IMG/VR virus record: IMGVR_UViG_3300001679_000329
Span: 1-24,260 of that record
DNA: 24,260 nucleotides
DNA from: a virus
Strand: one strand, 5' to 3'
Part shown: one piece after another, positions 1 through 7,638 of the stretch
Layout of the letters: each line of letters starts with the position of its first letter
Numbering within the stretch: position 1 is the first letter of the stretch
Position numbers and translations under genes: made by a program
The notes under the pieces: model-generated
The model's database searches: none
Seen by the model: the letters and a program-made list of their open reading frames with translations, nothing else
What the model was told of the DNA's origin: nothing

Positions 1-54
1 TGGTGGGATGGTTTCCCTGATACATCTAATTGGCATGGATACAAGAACTCATGA
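1..54 (+). CDS. C-terminal end of an unidentified gene (partial)
   Basis: Frame 1 is open from the window edge to a TGA at 52-54 and encodes a 17-residue tail beginning WWDGFPDTSN. It is rich in aromatic residues and glycine. Too little is present to recognise a family. It lies directly upstream of a late promoter, so it may end a separate transcription unit. The reading frame is inferred only from openness and from the tight fit to the downstream promoter. Confidence 0.4.
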   Translation, partial: WWDGFPDTSNWHGYKNS

Positions 55-80
55 GTGAAGAAACAGACTATTGGAAGTAG

Positions 81-88
81 TATAAATA
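81..88 (+). promoter_or_regulatory. T4-type late promoter box (TATAAATA)
   Basis: The octamer matches the T4 late promoter consensus TATAAATA exactly. It sits in the short non-coding gap 24 bp before the first oxygenase start. In T4 this element is read by RNA polymerase carrying gp55 and activated by the clamp gp45; both proteins are encoded in this window. A GAGG ribosome-binding site follows at 101-104. Confidence 0.75.
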
Positions 89-111
89 AATTTATATAAT
101 GAGGATATATT

Positions 112-1116
112 ATGAAACATAAAATAACAACACATCAAATACCATTAGGCAACCCAATATTTAGGAATCTTGCTGAATGGCTACCCCTCCAAGATTGGTA
201 TATCGGTTCTACAGGTTCTGGACCTAAAAGCAGAGCTGACAAACTTGATCAATCATATCATAATGCTGGAGTTGTACATACAGAAGAAGGTATAGCAAAA
301 GCTGATTATAATAAAGAGCGTTGGGGTGGTGGATTAAAAGCTAAATTGAATCCTAATGGATCAGTAAAAGATAGTTCATCTTGGGATCAATTTCCAGATG
401 TATCTGGTGTATGGAGAAGTCCCTTTGGTTGGAGTGATGAAAGTGTACAACGCAGAGCTCCATTAGTATGGAATTTATTTGAATATATTAATAGTAACTT
501 CTTTAATAACGCATTTACCCTAGACGGCTTTCCAGAAGAGATTGGTGCAACTAGGCCGATGTGGAGTACTAAATATGGTGAAGATGATACTATTCCAGGA
601 TTCGGTACTTTACCAGAAGCTGGTGGAATGCATCCAATATGGACATGTTATGCCATTGGAAAAACTGGTGGTGTATTATTCGAAGGTAGTCAAAAACATA
701 TGAAAGACCGTGTTCGAATGATGAAACTTAAAAATGGTAGAAGACGTTCTGGATCTGTAGGTATTCATAGAGACGCCAACGTTACTGATATGGTTGATGC
801 TGATGGATACTTTTCAATTTTAGTTAATATGAATGAACATTGGAAACCAACATGGGGTGGTGATCTGTTATATTATGAGACGGTGGATAATCCTGAAGAA
901 GCAGATGAAACCCATTGGAAACGTGGATACGGTATTGGATATGCAGATACAGTAGTTCCCCACAAACCTGGATCTGTAATACTATGTCCAGCAGCCGCCT
1001 TACATACTGCAGCGAATGACAAATATGATGCTAGGAGATCAGATTATCTTCGAAGAATTATGTTTAGGGTTAGATATAAAGATTTACTTAATGATGATTT
1101 AGATGAGACAGTATGA
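112..1116 (+). CDS. 2OG-Fe(II) oxygenase-like protein, copy 1
   Basis: This 334-residue protein looks like a 2-oxoglutarate/Fe(II)-dependent dioxygenase with a double-stranded beta-helix core. Visible candidate iron ligands are the HxD pair H219/D221 (GIHRDANV) and a distal histidine H298 (ALHTAA). Arginines shortly downstream (R314-R321, LRRIMFRVR) could bind 2-oxoglutarate. The segment WGGDLLYYE and the turn PGSVILCP between the ligands are typical of this fold. The first ~200 residues are unfamiliar, making it longer than minimal prolyl-hydroxylase-like phage enzymes. The substrate is unknown. The start follows GAGG (101-104) and a late promoter, so late expression is likely. The TGA overlaps the ATG of a clear paralogue, and the two share the same motif order and N-terminal patterns such as FPEEIG. 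Confidence 0.7.
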   Translation: MKHKITTHQIPLGNPIFRNLAEWLPLQDWYIGSTGSGPKSRADKLDQSYHNAGVVHTEEGIAKADYNKERWGGGLKAKLNPNGSVKDSSSWDQFPDVSGVWRSPFGWSDESVQRRAPLVWNLFEYINSNFFNNAFTLDGFPEEIGATRPMWSTKYGEDDTIPGFGTLPEAGGMHPIWTCYAIGKTGGVLFEGSQKHMKDRVRMMKLKNGRRRSGSVGIHRDANVTDMVDADGYFSILVNMNEHWKPTWGGDLLYYETVDNPEEADETHWKRGYGIGYADTVVPHKPGSVILCPAAALHTAANDKYDARRSDYLRRIMFRVRYKDLLNDDLDETV

Positions 1117-2162
1117 GTATACCAACCATTATAGAATACAATTTAAATCCAAAGGATCCAATTCTTAGAAAGGCTGATGAAGCCATTAAAGATGGGTATT
1201 GGTACTTAGGAGCATCTGGTGCTGGTGCAAAGACAGCATGTGGTGTTAATCCAGATCAAGAAGCTATTCGTAGAGAGATGTATTATGGTACTTACAATGA
1301 AGGTGGTAAAAACGTATTAAAGTGTAAACTAAATGCTAATGGTACTGTTCAAGATAGTATGGATTGGGAGACTGTACCTAATGCGTCAGGAGTATGGCGT
1401 CAACCATTTGCTTGGTCTGATGAAAGTTTAGAAAGGAGAGCTCCTGCGATTTGGGCATTATTCGATCTTGTCAATAAAGAATTCTTTAATAATGAAATGA
1501 CATGTGATGGGTTTCCAGAAGAGATCGGTGGTACTAGACCAATGTTTAGTCCTAAGTATGGCGAAGATAAAACTATACCTGGTTATGGTGTAGTACCAGA
1601 TATTGGTAATCCTCCAGCAATATGGACAGCATATTGTACAGGAAAATCAGGTGGTATATTACTAGAAAATCCAAAGGGGAAAAAACCTAGGAAGGCAATT
1701 AAAAAAATGAGAGGATCCGCCGGGCCACATCGCGATGCTCCTGTTATTAGAGAGTCTGATGGTGAAGGATATTATTCAATTGTGTGTGTTATGAATCCAG
1801 TATGGAAACCATCATGGGAAGGTGCGGCACATTATCATGAAACAATTGATCCAACTGAAGCAGAAGAAGTTCATTGGAAAAGAGGATATGGTATTGGGTT
1901 TCCAACATCAGTACATCCACAAAGGCCTGGTGCTGTATACTTAGTCCCATCTACAGCAGTTCATACTGGTATGGATTTACCTATACCAAATAGACCAACA
2001 TATCAAAGAAGATTACTGTTTAGAGTTAGACGTAAATCCACTCCAAAATATATTCAACCAGAAGTTGATTGTCCTAGTGTAAGTTGCGATTGGCATGGTG
2101 TAGTATCAGCTGACGGACATTGCCCTGTGTGTAATCACTACTTGGATTTGACGTATAAATAG
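1113..2162 (+). CDS. 2OG-Fe(II) oxygenase-like protein, copy 2, with C-terminal Cys4 motif
   Basis: A 349-residue paralogue of the preceding gene, starting in an ATGA overlap. Shared blocks include SGVWRQPFAWSDES, GFPEEIGGTRPMF and the catalytic-type core. Candidate iron ligands are H206/D208 (PHRDAP) and H284 (AVHTGMD), with basic residues after them (QRRLLFRVRR). Unlike copy 1 it carries a C-terminal extension with four cysteines, C320, C325, C337 and C340 (C-x4-C-x11-C-x2-C). That spacing resembles a zinc ribbon and may contact nucleic acid or protein. The substrate is unknown. A late promoter box lies across the last codons and serves the next gene. The family call is good; the reaction is not determinable from the sequence. 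Confidence 0.7.
   Translation: MSIPTIIEYNLNPKDPILRKADEAIKDGYWYLGASGAGAKTACGVNPDQEAIRREMYYGTYNEGGKNVLKCKLNANGTVQDSMDWETVPNASGVWRQPFAWSDESLERRAPAIWALFDLVNKEFFNNEMTCDGFPEEIGGTRPMFSPKYGEDKTIPGYGVVPDIGNPPAIWTAYCTGKSGGILLENPKGKKPRKAIKKMRGSAGPHRDAPVIRESDGEGYYSIVCVMNPVWKPSWEGAAHYHETIDPTEAEEVHWKRGYGIGFPTSVHPQRPGAVYLVPSTAVHTGMDLPIPNRPTYQRRLLFRVRRKSTPKYIQPEVDCPSVSCDWHGVVSADGHCPVCNHYLDLTYK
2154..2161 (+). promoter_or_regulatory. T4-type late promoter box (TATAAATA)
   Basis: An exact TATAAATA octamer overlaps the last codons of the upstream oxygenase gene and lies 27 bp before the uvsY ATG. A Shine-Dalgarno sequence (GAAAGGA) sits between the box and the ATG. Its placement immediately upstream of uvsY-uvsW matches the late expression known for these genes in T4. 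Confidence 0.7.
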
Positions 2163-2188
2163 TATTATATCATGAAAGGAATTATATT

Positions 2189-2635
2189 ATGGACGTACAA
2201 GAAATACTTGATATGTGGCAAGAAGATTGCCAAATCGATCAATTAAAATTAGATGATGCAACTATAAAAATAGCATCGCTTCACTCTAAATATCTAGGGC
2301 TAATTACAGTAGCCAAAATCAAGAAGAAAGACAAAGACCTTAAATTTAAGATACTGCTTAAAGATAAATGGTTATACTACAACGGTAAAATGGATAAACA
2401 GCAAATGGATACGAAGTCTTGGGACTATGATCCGTTTAATGGTTTAAATAAACCTCTTAAAGGTGATATGAATTATTACTATGATGCTGATACTGATATT
2501 CAAAGATATCAGGCAGAAATTGCATATATGCAAACACTTATAGATACCCTTAAGGAGATTATGGATACTATAAGATGGAGACATCAGAGTATTAGCAACA
2601 TCATCAAGTGGAGAAGTTTCGAAGCGGGCGTGTAA
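2189..2635 (+). CDS. uvsY: UvsY-like recombination mediator
   Basis: This 148-residue protein matches the size of T4 UvsY (137 residues) and ends in a closely similar signature (WRSFEAGV here, MRAFEAGK in T4). The N-terminal helical part and the lysine-rich middle are also compatible. UvsY loads the UvsX recombinase onto gp32-coated single-stranded DNA during recombination-dependent replication. The stop codon overlaps the uvsW start (TAATG), and the uvsY/uvsW neighbourhood is as in T4. AAGGA precedes the ATG at a normal distance, and the gene is the first after a late promoter box. UvsX and gp32 are not in the window. Confidence 0.8.
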   Translation: MDVQEILDMWQEDCQIDQLKLDDATIKIASLHSKYLGLITVAKIKKKDKDLKFKILLKDKWLYYNGKMDKQQMDTKSWDYDPFNGLNKPLKGDMNYYYDADTDIQRYQAEIAYMQTLIDTLKEIMDTIRWRHQSISNIIKWRSFEAGV

Positions 2636-4134
2636 TGGAAATCAAAATAGCAGTAAAGAATAATGTGTTTCTAACAGTAGATTGTGAGGATAAAGGAATC
2701 TTGCATGAACTAGCTGAATTCTTTACATTCTATGTTCCTGGATACAAGTATATGAACGCATTCCGCAATAAGATGTGGGATGGCAAGATTCGTTTATTAG
2801 ACTTAAGAACCCAAACAATATACGCTGGTCTATATCAATACATTAAGGAGTTTGCAAATGAGCGAAATTACTATATTACTATCGATGATTCTAATTCACA
2901 TTACTACGATAGACCTGACATCTATCATGATGACAATGTAGATTGGATTGATGCTCTTCCGTTATCATCTAACGGCAAAAAGATTGAACCTAGAGATTAT
3001 CAAAAAGAAGCTGTAGCTTATGGTTTAAAAAATAGAAAAGGTCTATTAATTTCACCTACAGCCTCAGGCAAGTCATTAATAATTTACTTATTAATTAGAT
3101 ATTTTTTAGAATACAATAAGAAAAAAGTATTATTAATAGTACCTACCACAAGTCTTGTTAAGCAAATGTATGGTGACTTTAAAGACTATTCACAGTTCGA
3201 TGAAACCTTTGATGAAGATCAATGTCATCAGATTATGGCTGGTTGTGATAAGAATAATAATGATAAAGACATCTATATTAGTACATGGCAATCAATCTAT
3301 AAAATGCCATCGAAATACTTTCAACAATTTGGTATGGTTATAGGTGATGAAGCCCATAACTTTAAAGCTAAATCTCTTACAAGCATTTTAACTAAATGTA
3401 CTCAAGCCATATACAGATTTGGATTAACTGGTACGTTAGATGGAACACAAACCCATAAATTAGTGCTTGAAGGCTTGTTTGGTCCTATTAGAAATATTAC
3501 AACCACTAGAGCCTTGATGGATGCCGATCATTTGGCTGATATAGATATATCTGTAATCCTCCTTAAGTATCATCATGAGTTACGTAAGAGCCTAACTAAA
3601 ATGAAATACCAGGATGAAATGAATCATATTGTGGGATATGCTCCGCGTAATAAATTTATTACTAATTTAGCATTAGATCAAGATGGTAATACATTAGTAT
3701 TATTTCAATACGTAGAAAAGCATGGTGTACCTTTATTTAAGTTAATAGAAGATAAAGCCCATAAGAATAGAAAGGTATTCTTTGTATCTGGTAATACCGA
3801 TGCTGAATCTAGAGAAGAGATTAGAAAACTAACAGAGAAAGAAAACGATGCAATTATTGTGGCTTCATTAGGCACATTCTCTACCGGTATTAATATTAGA
3901 AATCTACACAATATTATTTTTGCAAGTCCATCTAAGTCTCAAATTAGAATATTACAATCTATTGGCAGAGGATTAAGAAAGAGTGATGATGGTTCAACCA
4001 CTAAAGTATTTGATATTGCTGATGATATTCATTGGAAGAAAAATAAGAATTTCACTCTAAGACACGCAGCTGAAAGGATAGCTTTATACGCTAAAGAGAA
4101 GTTTAAATTTAAAATATACGAGATTGAAATATGA
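2635..4134 (+). CDS. uvsW: UvsW-like DNA/RNA helicase
   Basis: A 499-residue superfamily 2 helicase, close to the 503 residues of T4 UvsW. The N-terminal domain has the UvsW pattern (NKMWDGKIRLLD). Helicase motifs follow in order: Walker A ASGKS around K146, DEAH at 238-241, GLTGT (motif III), and QSIGRGLR (motif VI). UvsW branch-migrates and unwinds R-loops and stalled forks, shifting replication from origin-dependent to recombination-dependent mode. I place the start at ATG 2635, overlapping the uvsY stop, because T4 UvsW begins MDIKV and this begins MEIKI. An in-frame GTG at 2608 would add nine unconvincing residues inside uvsY. Transcription is probably from the late promoter before uvsY. 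Confidence 0.93.
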   Translation: MEIKIAVKNNVFLTVDCEDKGILHELAEFFTFYVPGYKYMNAFRNKMWDGKIRLLDLRTQTIYAGLYQYIKEFANERNYYITIDDSNSHYYDRPDIYHDDNVDWIDALPLSSNGKKIEPRDYQKEAVAYGLKNRKGLLISPTASGKSLIIYLLIRYFLEYNKKKVLLIVPTTSLVKQMYGDFKDYSQFDETFDEDQCHQIMAGCDKNNNDKDIYISTWQSIYKMPSKYFQQFGMVIGDEAHNFKAKSLTSILTKCTQAIYRFGLTGTLDGTQTHKLVLEGLFGPIRNITTTRALMDADHLADIDISVILLKYHHELRKSLTKMKYQDEMNHIVGYAPRNKFITNLALDQDGNTLVLFQYVEKHGVPLFKLIEDKAHKNRKVFFVSGNTDAESREEIRKLTEKENDAIIVASLGTFSTGINIRNLHNIIFASPSKSQIRILQSIGRGLRKSDDGSTTKVFDIADDIHWKKNKNFTLRHAAERIALYAKEKFKFKIYEIEI

Positions 4135-4499
4135 TAAATAGATATATGGATGATGAAAAAATACTAGATATTAGCTTAAATGATCTTAATGTAAAATATT
4201 TCAAGCTAATGAATGGTGAATCAATTATATCATATGTGCGAAATGACTTAAATAATCTTGATGATGGTGCTGTGGTATATTTAGAAGAGCCAATGAAAGT
4301 ATCCATGGATCATAACAATCAATATCAATTATCAAGTTGGTTACCATTCTCTTCTGAAATTGTACACAAGTTAGATGTATACAATATTGTTATGGAAGCT
4401 TCAATTGATGATGATATCAAAGCACACTACCTTAAAATTATCTTAGAGGATCATGATCAAAGAGAGATACCTGATCCTGAAACTAAAACAAGACACTAA
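4131..4499 (+). CDS. Sm-like small protein, copy A
   Basis: A 122-residue acidic protein starting in an ATGA overlap with uvsW. It contains a short beta-rich pattern, FKLMNGESIISYVRN, then EEPMKVSM and WLPFSSE, ending in a helical region. This resembles the Sm-like (Hfq/LSm-fold) proteins known from cyanophage-type genomes, which begin with 'KLxxGExI'. A second, shorter protein with the same order of motifs is encoded at 18460-18735. An RNA-binding or RNA-matchmaking role is inferred from fold resemblance only. No Shine-Dalgarno sequence is obvious, so translation is probably coupled to uvsW. A downstream ATG at 4146 is an alternative start. Confidence 0.5.
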   Translation: MINRYMDDEKILDISLNDLNVKYFKLMNGESIISYVRNDLNNLDDGAVVYLEEPMKVSMDHNNQYQLSSWLPFSSEIVHKLDVYNIVMEASIDDDIKAHYLKIILEDHDQREIPDPETKTRH

Positions 4500-4642
4500 C
4501 CTCTGTATCCAGTATCCCCCAGAACATAGTTCTATTATACACTGAAACCACCTACTTGTACACATCTCTAAAGGGATGTATCTATTACATGTAAATTGTG
4601 TTATAATATATCTAATAACACTTTTTAATTAGGAAACATACC
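4500..4642 (+). promoter_or_regulatory. Intergenic region with two hairpins and an extended -10 promoter for gene 55
   Basis: This is the largest gap in the window. It holds a short inverted repeat AGAAC-ATA-GTTCT (4521-4533). It also holds a 7 bp stem, ACATCTC/GGGATGT with one G-T pair and a TAAA loop (4562-4579). The promoter-like TGtTATAAT has its -10 hexamer at 4602-4607. The hexamer 17 bp upstream (TATCTA) is a poor -35, so the TG extension may compensate or an activator may be needed. AGGAAA precedes the gp55 ATG. Neither hairpin is followed by a T-run, so I do not call an intrinsic terminator. Confidence 0.55.
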
Positions 4643-5224
4643 ATGACTGTAAAGATAAAACCTAGAGATAAACCACATTATGTTAACAATAGAGATTTTT
4701 CGTATGCTGTAGTAGACTATGTAAGGGAATGTGTTGTAGCAGAAGAAGAGAATTTGCGTCATCCAAAAGTAACAGATTATATCGCAACATGCTTTATGAA
4801 AATCTGTGAAGGACTATCACATAAACCTAACTTTGTAAGATATACATATAGAGATGAAATGGTAATGGATGGTGTAGAAAACTGTTTACGTGCTGTACAT
4901 AACTATAATATTGATGCTGCAACTAGAACAGGTAAGCCTAATGCATTCTCATATTTTACACAGATAGCATATTTTGCTTTTATCAGACGTATAACTAAAG
5001 AAAAGAAACAAGCAGATATCAAATTTAAATTCATGGCACAAGCTGATATAGAATCATTTATGTGCGGTATTGATCAGAATAGTCCAGTAGATCAATCATT
5101 CATTGATACACTTAGAGATAAAATTTCTAAGATTCATATGAAAGATGAAGCTGTTAAAGAGTTTGGTAAACAAGAGAAAGAAAAAGAAAAAGAAAATAAG
5201 AAAGGAGTGGAATTATTTACATGA
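4643..5224 (+). CDS. 55: Late sigma-like factor gp55
   Basis: A 193-residue protein (T4 gp55 is 185). It matches gp55 through the N-terminal KPHYVNNRDF, then ICEGLSHKPNF, YRDEMVMDGVENC, and the core-polymerase-binding stretch NAFSYFTQIAYFAFIRRI followed by KEKKQ. gp55 replaces the host sigma factor and directs RNA polymerase to TATAAATA late promoters, helped by gp33 and the sliding clamp. The C-terminus is a lysine/glutamate-rich run ending GVELFT. The hydrophobic last residues could serve as a clamp-contacting tail as in T4 gp55, but the match is short. Two late boxes found in this window (81 and 2154) are plausible targets. The TGA overlaps the next ATG. Confidence 0.92.
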   Translation: MTVKIKPRDKPHYVNNRDFSYAVVDYVRECVVAEEENLRHPKVTDYIATCFMKICEGLSHKPNFVRYTYRDEMVMDGVENCLRAVHNYNIDAATRTGKPNAFSYFTQIAYFAFIRRITKEKKQADIKFKFMAQADIESFMCGIDQNSPVDQSFIDTLRDKISKIHMKDEAVKEFGKQEKEKEKENKKGVELFT

Positions 5225-5484
5225 AAATATTACATAAAAACGTATTAATTAAACAGATGGAAACTGCAGAAGCAATAACTGAATCAGGATTAATTCTTAC
5301 GGGAACTTCAGAAGAAGGTATATTTCAAAAAGCGGAAATCATTTTGGTTGGAGCTGATGTTGAGTCTGATATTAAACCAGGAGATATTGCATTAGTTGCA
5401 AAAGGTTCAGCACAAGCTATTAAAGGTGATGATGGTGTAGAATATCTGTTATGTGCAGATAATAATATAGCAGCTATTCTGTGA
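5221..5484 (+). CDS. GroES-like co-chaperonin
   Basis: An 87-residue protein with the Cpn10 layout. It has an N-terminal strand VLIKQ, a mobile-loop-like segment with the hydrophobic tripeptide LIL at residues 24-26 (SGLILTG, compare GGIVLTG in GroES), the KPGD turn, and a C-terminal strand ending NNIAAIL. Bacterial GroES is about 97 residues, so this is slightly short. It probably caps host GroEL so that phage proteins fold, as gp31 of T4 does for the capsid protein, although gp31 itself is quite divergent from GroES. It starts in an ATGA overlap with gene 55, with AAGGAG at 5202-5207 inside gene 55, so the two should be co-expressed. Confidence 0.8.
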   Translation: MKILHKNVLIKQMETAEAITESGLILTGTSEEGIFQKAEIILVGADVESDIKPGDIALVAKGSAQAIKGDDGVEYLLCADNNIAAIL

Positions 5485-6236
5485 AATTAGGTATAGTAGG
5501 ATATGGTATACTTGGTAGAGCCGTATACGAGGCTTTAAAAGATTACCATGACATAACTATTATCGATCCACCAGCTGGATATGGTAATGGTATGCAATTT
5601 GGGTTTGATGCATACGTATTATGTTTGCCTACGCCATCAGACAAAGATGGTAATTGCGATTTTTCTTTAATTAGCTTTTATTTAGATCACATAACTAGTT
5701 ATGATAAAGAGACTCAAATATTGGTTAAATCAACTATACCACCCTCCGATTTACTTAGCTTAGAAAAGCAATATGATTTCTCTTATTCACCTGAATTTCT
5801 AAGGGCTGATAGTAATATAGCAGATTTTCAAAGGCAAGAGTTTGCTATCTTTGCAGGTAATGATCCAATATTTTGGTATAATCTATTGATTGATGCTAAG
5901 GTCTATATAGACAAGGTTATGTTTACTAATATGAATACAGCATCATATATTAAATATGGGATTAACACATTTTTAGCCACTAAAGTTATGTTCTTTAATG
6001 AATTAGAAGATTTGTTTGATGGTGAATTGGAAGATATTACTGGTGCCATGGCATTCGATCCACGTATAGGAACTAGTCATATGCAAGTACCAGGGCCTGA
6101 TGGTAAGAAAGGATTTGGTGGTATGTGTTTTCCTAAAGATACCAAAGCCTTTGCACTATACGCCAGGAACCAAGGTAAGCCTTTAGAGATACTTGAAAAG
6201 GTAATTGAGATTAACGAAAAAATACGAAAATGGTAG
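5481..6236 (+). CDS. Short UDP-glucose/GDP-mannose dehydrogenase-like protein
   Basis: A 251-residue member of the UDP-sugar 6-dehydrogenase family. The N-terminal Rossmann motif is GYGILG (G7, G9, G12). Family blocks STIPP, SPEFLR and YIKYGINTFLATK follow, and the catalytic-cysteine block is GGMCFPKD with C216. Such enzymes oxidise a nucleotide-linked sugar twice to the uronic acid using NAD. Full-length relatives are about 390-450 residues. This one keeps the NAD domain, the central helix and the catalytic cysteine but ends soon after, so the C-terminal nucleotide-sugar-binding domain is missing. It may act as a different kind of sugar dehydrogenase or need a partner. The start is GTG in a GTGA overlap with the GroES-like gene. 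It is the first gene of a three-gene sugar cassette. Confidence 0.8.
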   Translation: MKLGIVGYGILGRAVYEALKDYHDITIIDPPAGYGNGMQFGFDAYVLCLPTPSDKDGNCDFSLISFYLDHITSYDKETQILVKSTIPPSDLLSLEKQYDFSYSPEFLRADSNIADFQRQEFAIFAGNDPIFWYNLLIDAKVYIDKVMFTNMNTASYIKYGINTFLATKVMFFNELEDLFDGELEDITGAMAFDPRIGTSHMQVPGPDGKKGFGGMCFPKDTKAFALYARNQGKPLEILEKVIEINEKIRKW

Positions 6237-6928
6237 GATTCACCTGCAGTTCATTTGATTTATTACATGCTGGTCATGCCATGATGCTTAAAGAATGTGC
6301 TGATAATTGTGATAGATTAATCGTAGGATTGAATGTTAATCCAGTTAAGGATAATAAATATCCAGTTCAAAGCGTGGTTGAAAGGTATACACAACTAGAA
6401 GCAATTGCATATATTGATCAGATTATACCATATAATACTGAGAAGGAATTAATAGATATTCTACAACTATATCCAATTGATATTAGATTTATTGGTGATG
6501 ACTATAGAGGCAAACCGTTTACAGGTGATACTTTACCGATTGATATCTTCTATAATAGAAGGCAACACACATTTTCATCTAAAGAATTAAAAGAACGTGT
6601 GCGTAATCAAGCTGATATACTAGAAGGTAATACTGTAAAAGATAACGATACGTATAAACTAATAGACAATACAACCTTAGAAGCTATGACTATATCAACT
6701 ACTACATTGCATCCAAAGCAATCAACTAATGGACATTCACATAGCATGGAAGAAGTCTATCATTTTTTGTCTGGGACAGGTATAATATCAATTAATGATA
6801 TAGATCATTGTGCTGAAGCCGGCAAGACATTTGTAATTAAACCAGAAGAATTTCATCGAGTAAGTAATGTTAGTGCTCATGATGATTTAGCATTCTTTTG
6901 CGTATTTTCAGGAGTAAGAGACCATTGA
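6230..6928 (+). CDS. Cytidylyltransferase (TagD-like)-cupin fusion
   Basis: A 232-residue two-domain protein. Residues 1-~130 match glycerol-3-phosphate cytidylyltransferase-type nucleotidyltransferases. They contain the HxGH-type motif FDLLHAGH (residues 9-16), CDRLIVGLN, VERYTQL, IPYNTEKEL, FIGDDYRGKPFTG and RRQHTFSSKELKERV, which lines up with the C-terminal nucleotide-binding motif. Residues ~145-232 form a cupin with the canonical metal ligands H169, H171, E175 and H209 (GHSHSMEEVYHF and EEFHRVSN). The first domain should activate a small phosphorylated alcohol or sugar with CTP. The cupin could be a sugar isomerase/epimerase or a binding module. It overlaps the dehydrogenase before it and the SDR after it. 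The fusion is unusual in my experience; substrates are unknown. Confidence 0.82.
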   Translation: MVGFTCSSFDLLHAGHAMMLKECADNCDRLIVGLNVNPVKDNKYPVQSVVERYTQLEAIAYIDQIIPYNTEKELIDILQLYPIDIRFIGDDYRGKPFTGDTLPIDIFYNRRQHTFSSKELKERVRNQADILEGNTVKDNDTYKLIDNTTLEAMTISTTTLHPKQSTNGHSHSMEEVYHFLSGTGIISINDIDHCAEAGKTFVIKPEEFHRVSNVSAHDDLAFFCVFSGVRDH

Positions 6929-7638
6929 ATATATTAATGACAGGTAGCGATGGCTATATAGGATCACATTTAAAACCAGCCTTAGAAAAAGAAGGTTATA
7001 CCGTATTTGAGTTTGATGGTGATATTAGTGAATTTAAGATAGCATCATTAATATATATTGATATGGTTATCCATTTGGCTGGTAGAGCTGGTGTTAGAGA
7101 ATCATTCGATAAACCAGAAGAGTATTATAAGGTTAATGTTGAAGGATCTAAAGCGGTATTTAAAGCTTGCCATATAACAGATGTTCCAGTGATATATACA
7201 TCTTCATCTAACGCAGCAGAATGGTGGACTAATCCTTATGCTACTACAAAGAAGATTATGGAAGAAATAGCTCCTAAAAATTCATTAGGAGTGAGACCTC
7301 ACACAGTATATCCTGGCAGAGAAGACATGTTATACTGGAAGCTTAATAATGATATTGAATCAATCAAGTATATTAATACTAGACATTACAGAGACTTCAC
7401 TCATATTGAAGATTTTTGCTCTGCCCTATGTACTTTAGTCGCAAACTATGATATAATAGAACCTAGAGTTGTTGATATTGGTACTGGCCATGCTGTTAGA
7501 GTTATGTCTGTGGCTAAGAAATTTGGTTGGAAAGGCGAAGGAAGAATCGATCTAACACCAAAAGAAAGAGAAGTTACAATTGCCGATATTACAGTATTAA
7601 AAGAATTAGGATGGATAAATAAACATTACATTATATGA
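6925..7638 (+). CDS. Short NAD-dependent epimerase/dehydratase (extended SDR-like)
   Basis: A 237-residue protein with the extended-SDR pattern. The glycine motif is TGSDGYIG (G7, G10, G13), followed by MVIHLAGRAGVRES. The active-site tyrosine and lysine are Y105-A-T-T-K109, preceded by the serine-rich strand YTSSSN. The later block DFTHIEDFCSAL resembles that of UDP-glucose 4-epimerases and UDP-glucuronate decarboxylases. These enzymes act on nucleotide sugars, but this one is about 70 residues short, mainly in the substrate domain. I choose TTG 6925 as start, in a TTGA overlap with the cupin gene, because AGGAG at 6910-6914 is well placed and the Rossmann strand begins immediately (NILMTG). 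Upstream in-frame codons would add nine residues inside the cupin gene. Confidence 0.8.
   Translation: MNILMTGSDGYIGSHLKPALEKEGYTVFEFDGDISEFKIASLIYIDMVIHLAGRAGVRESFDKPEEYYKVNVEGSKAVFKACHITDVPVIYTSSSNAAEWWTNPYATTKKIMEEIAPKNSLGVRPHTVYPGREDMLYWKLNNDIESIKYINTRHYRDFTHIEDFCSALCTLVANYDIIEPRVVDIGTGHAVRVMSVAKKFGWKGEGRIDLTPKEREVTIADITVLKELGWINKHYII

Noticed and set aside
51-80. Nine-codon frame starting in an ATGA overlap at 51
   Set aside because: It is too short to judge and has no recognisable features.
2608-2634. GTG start extending UvsW by nine residues
   Set aside because: ATG 2635 overlaps the uvsY stop and gives an N-terminus that matches T4 UvsW; the extension lies inside uvsY.
4521-4533. 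AGAAC-ATA-GTTCT as a transcription terminator
   Set aside because: The stem is only 5 bp with a 3-base loop and is not followed by a T-run.
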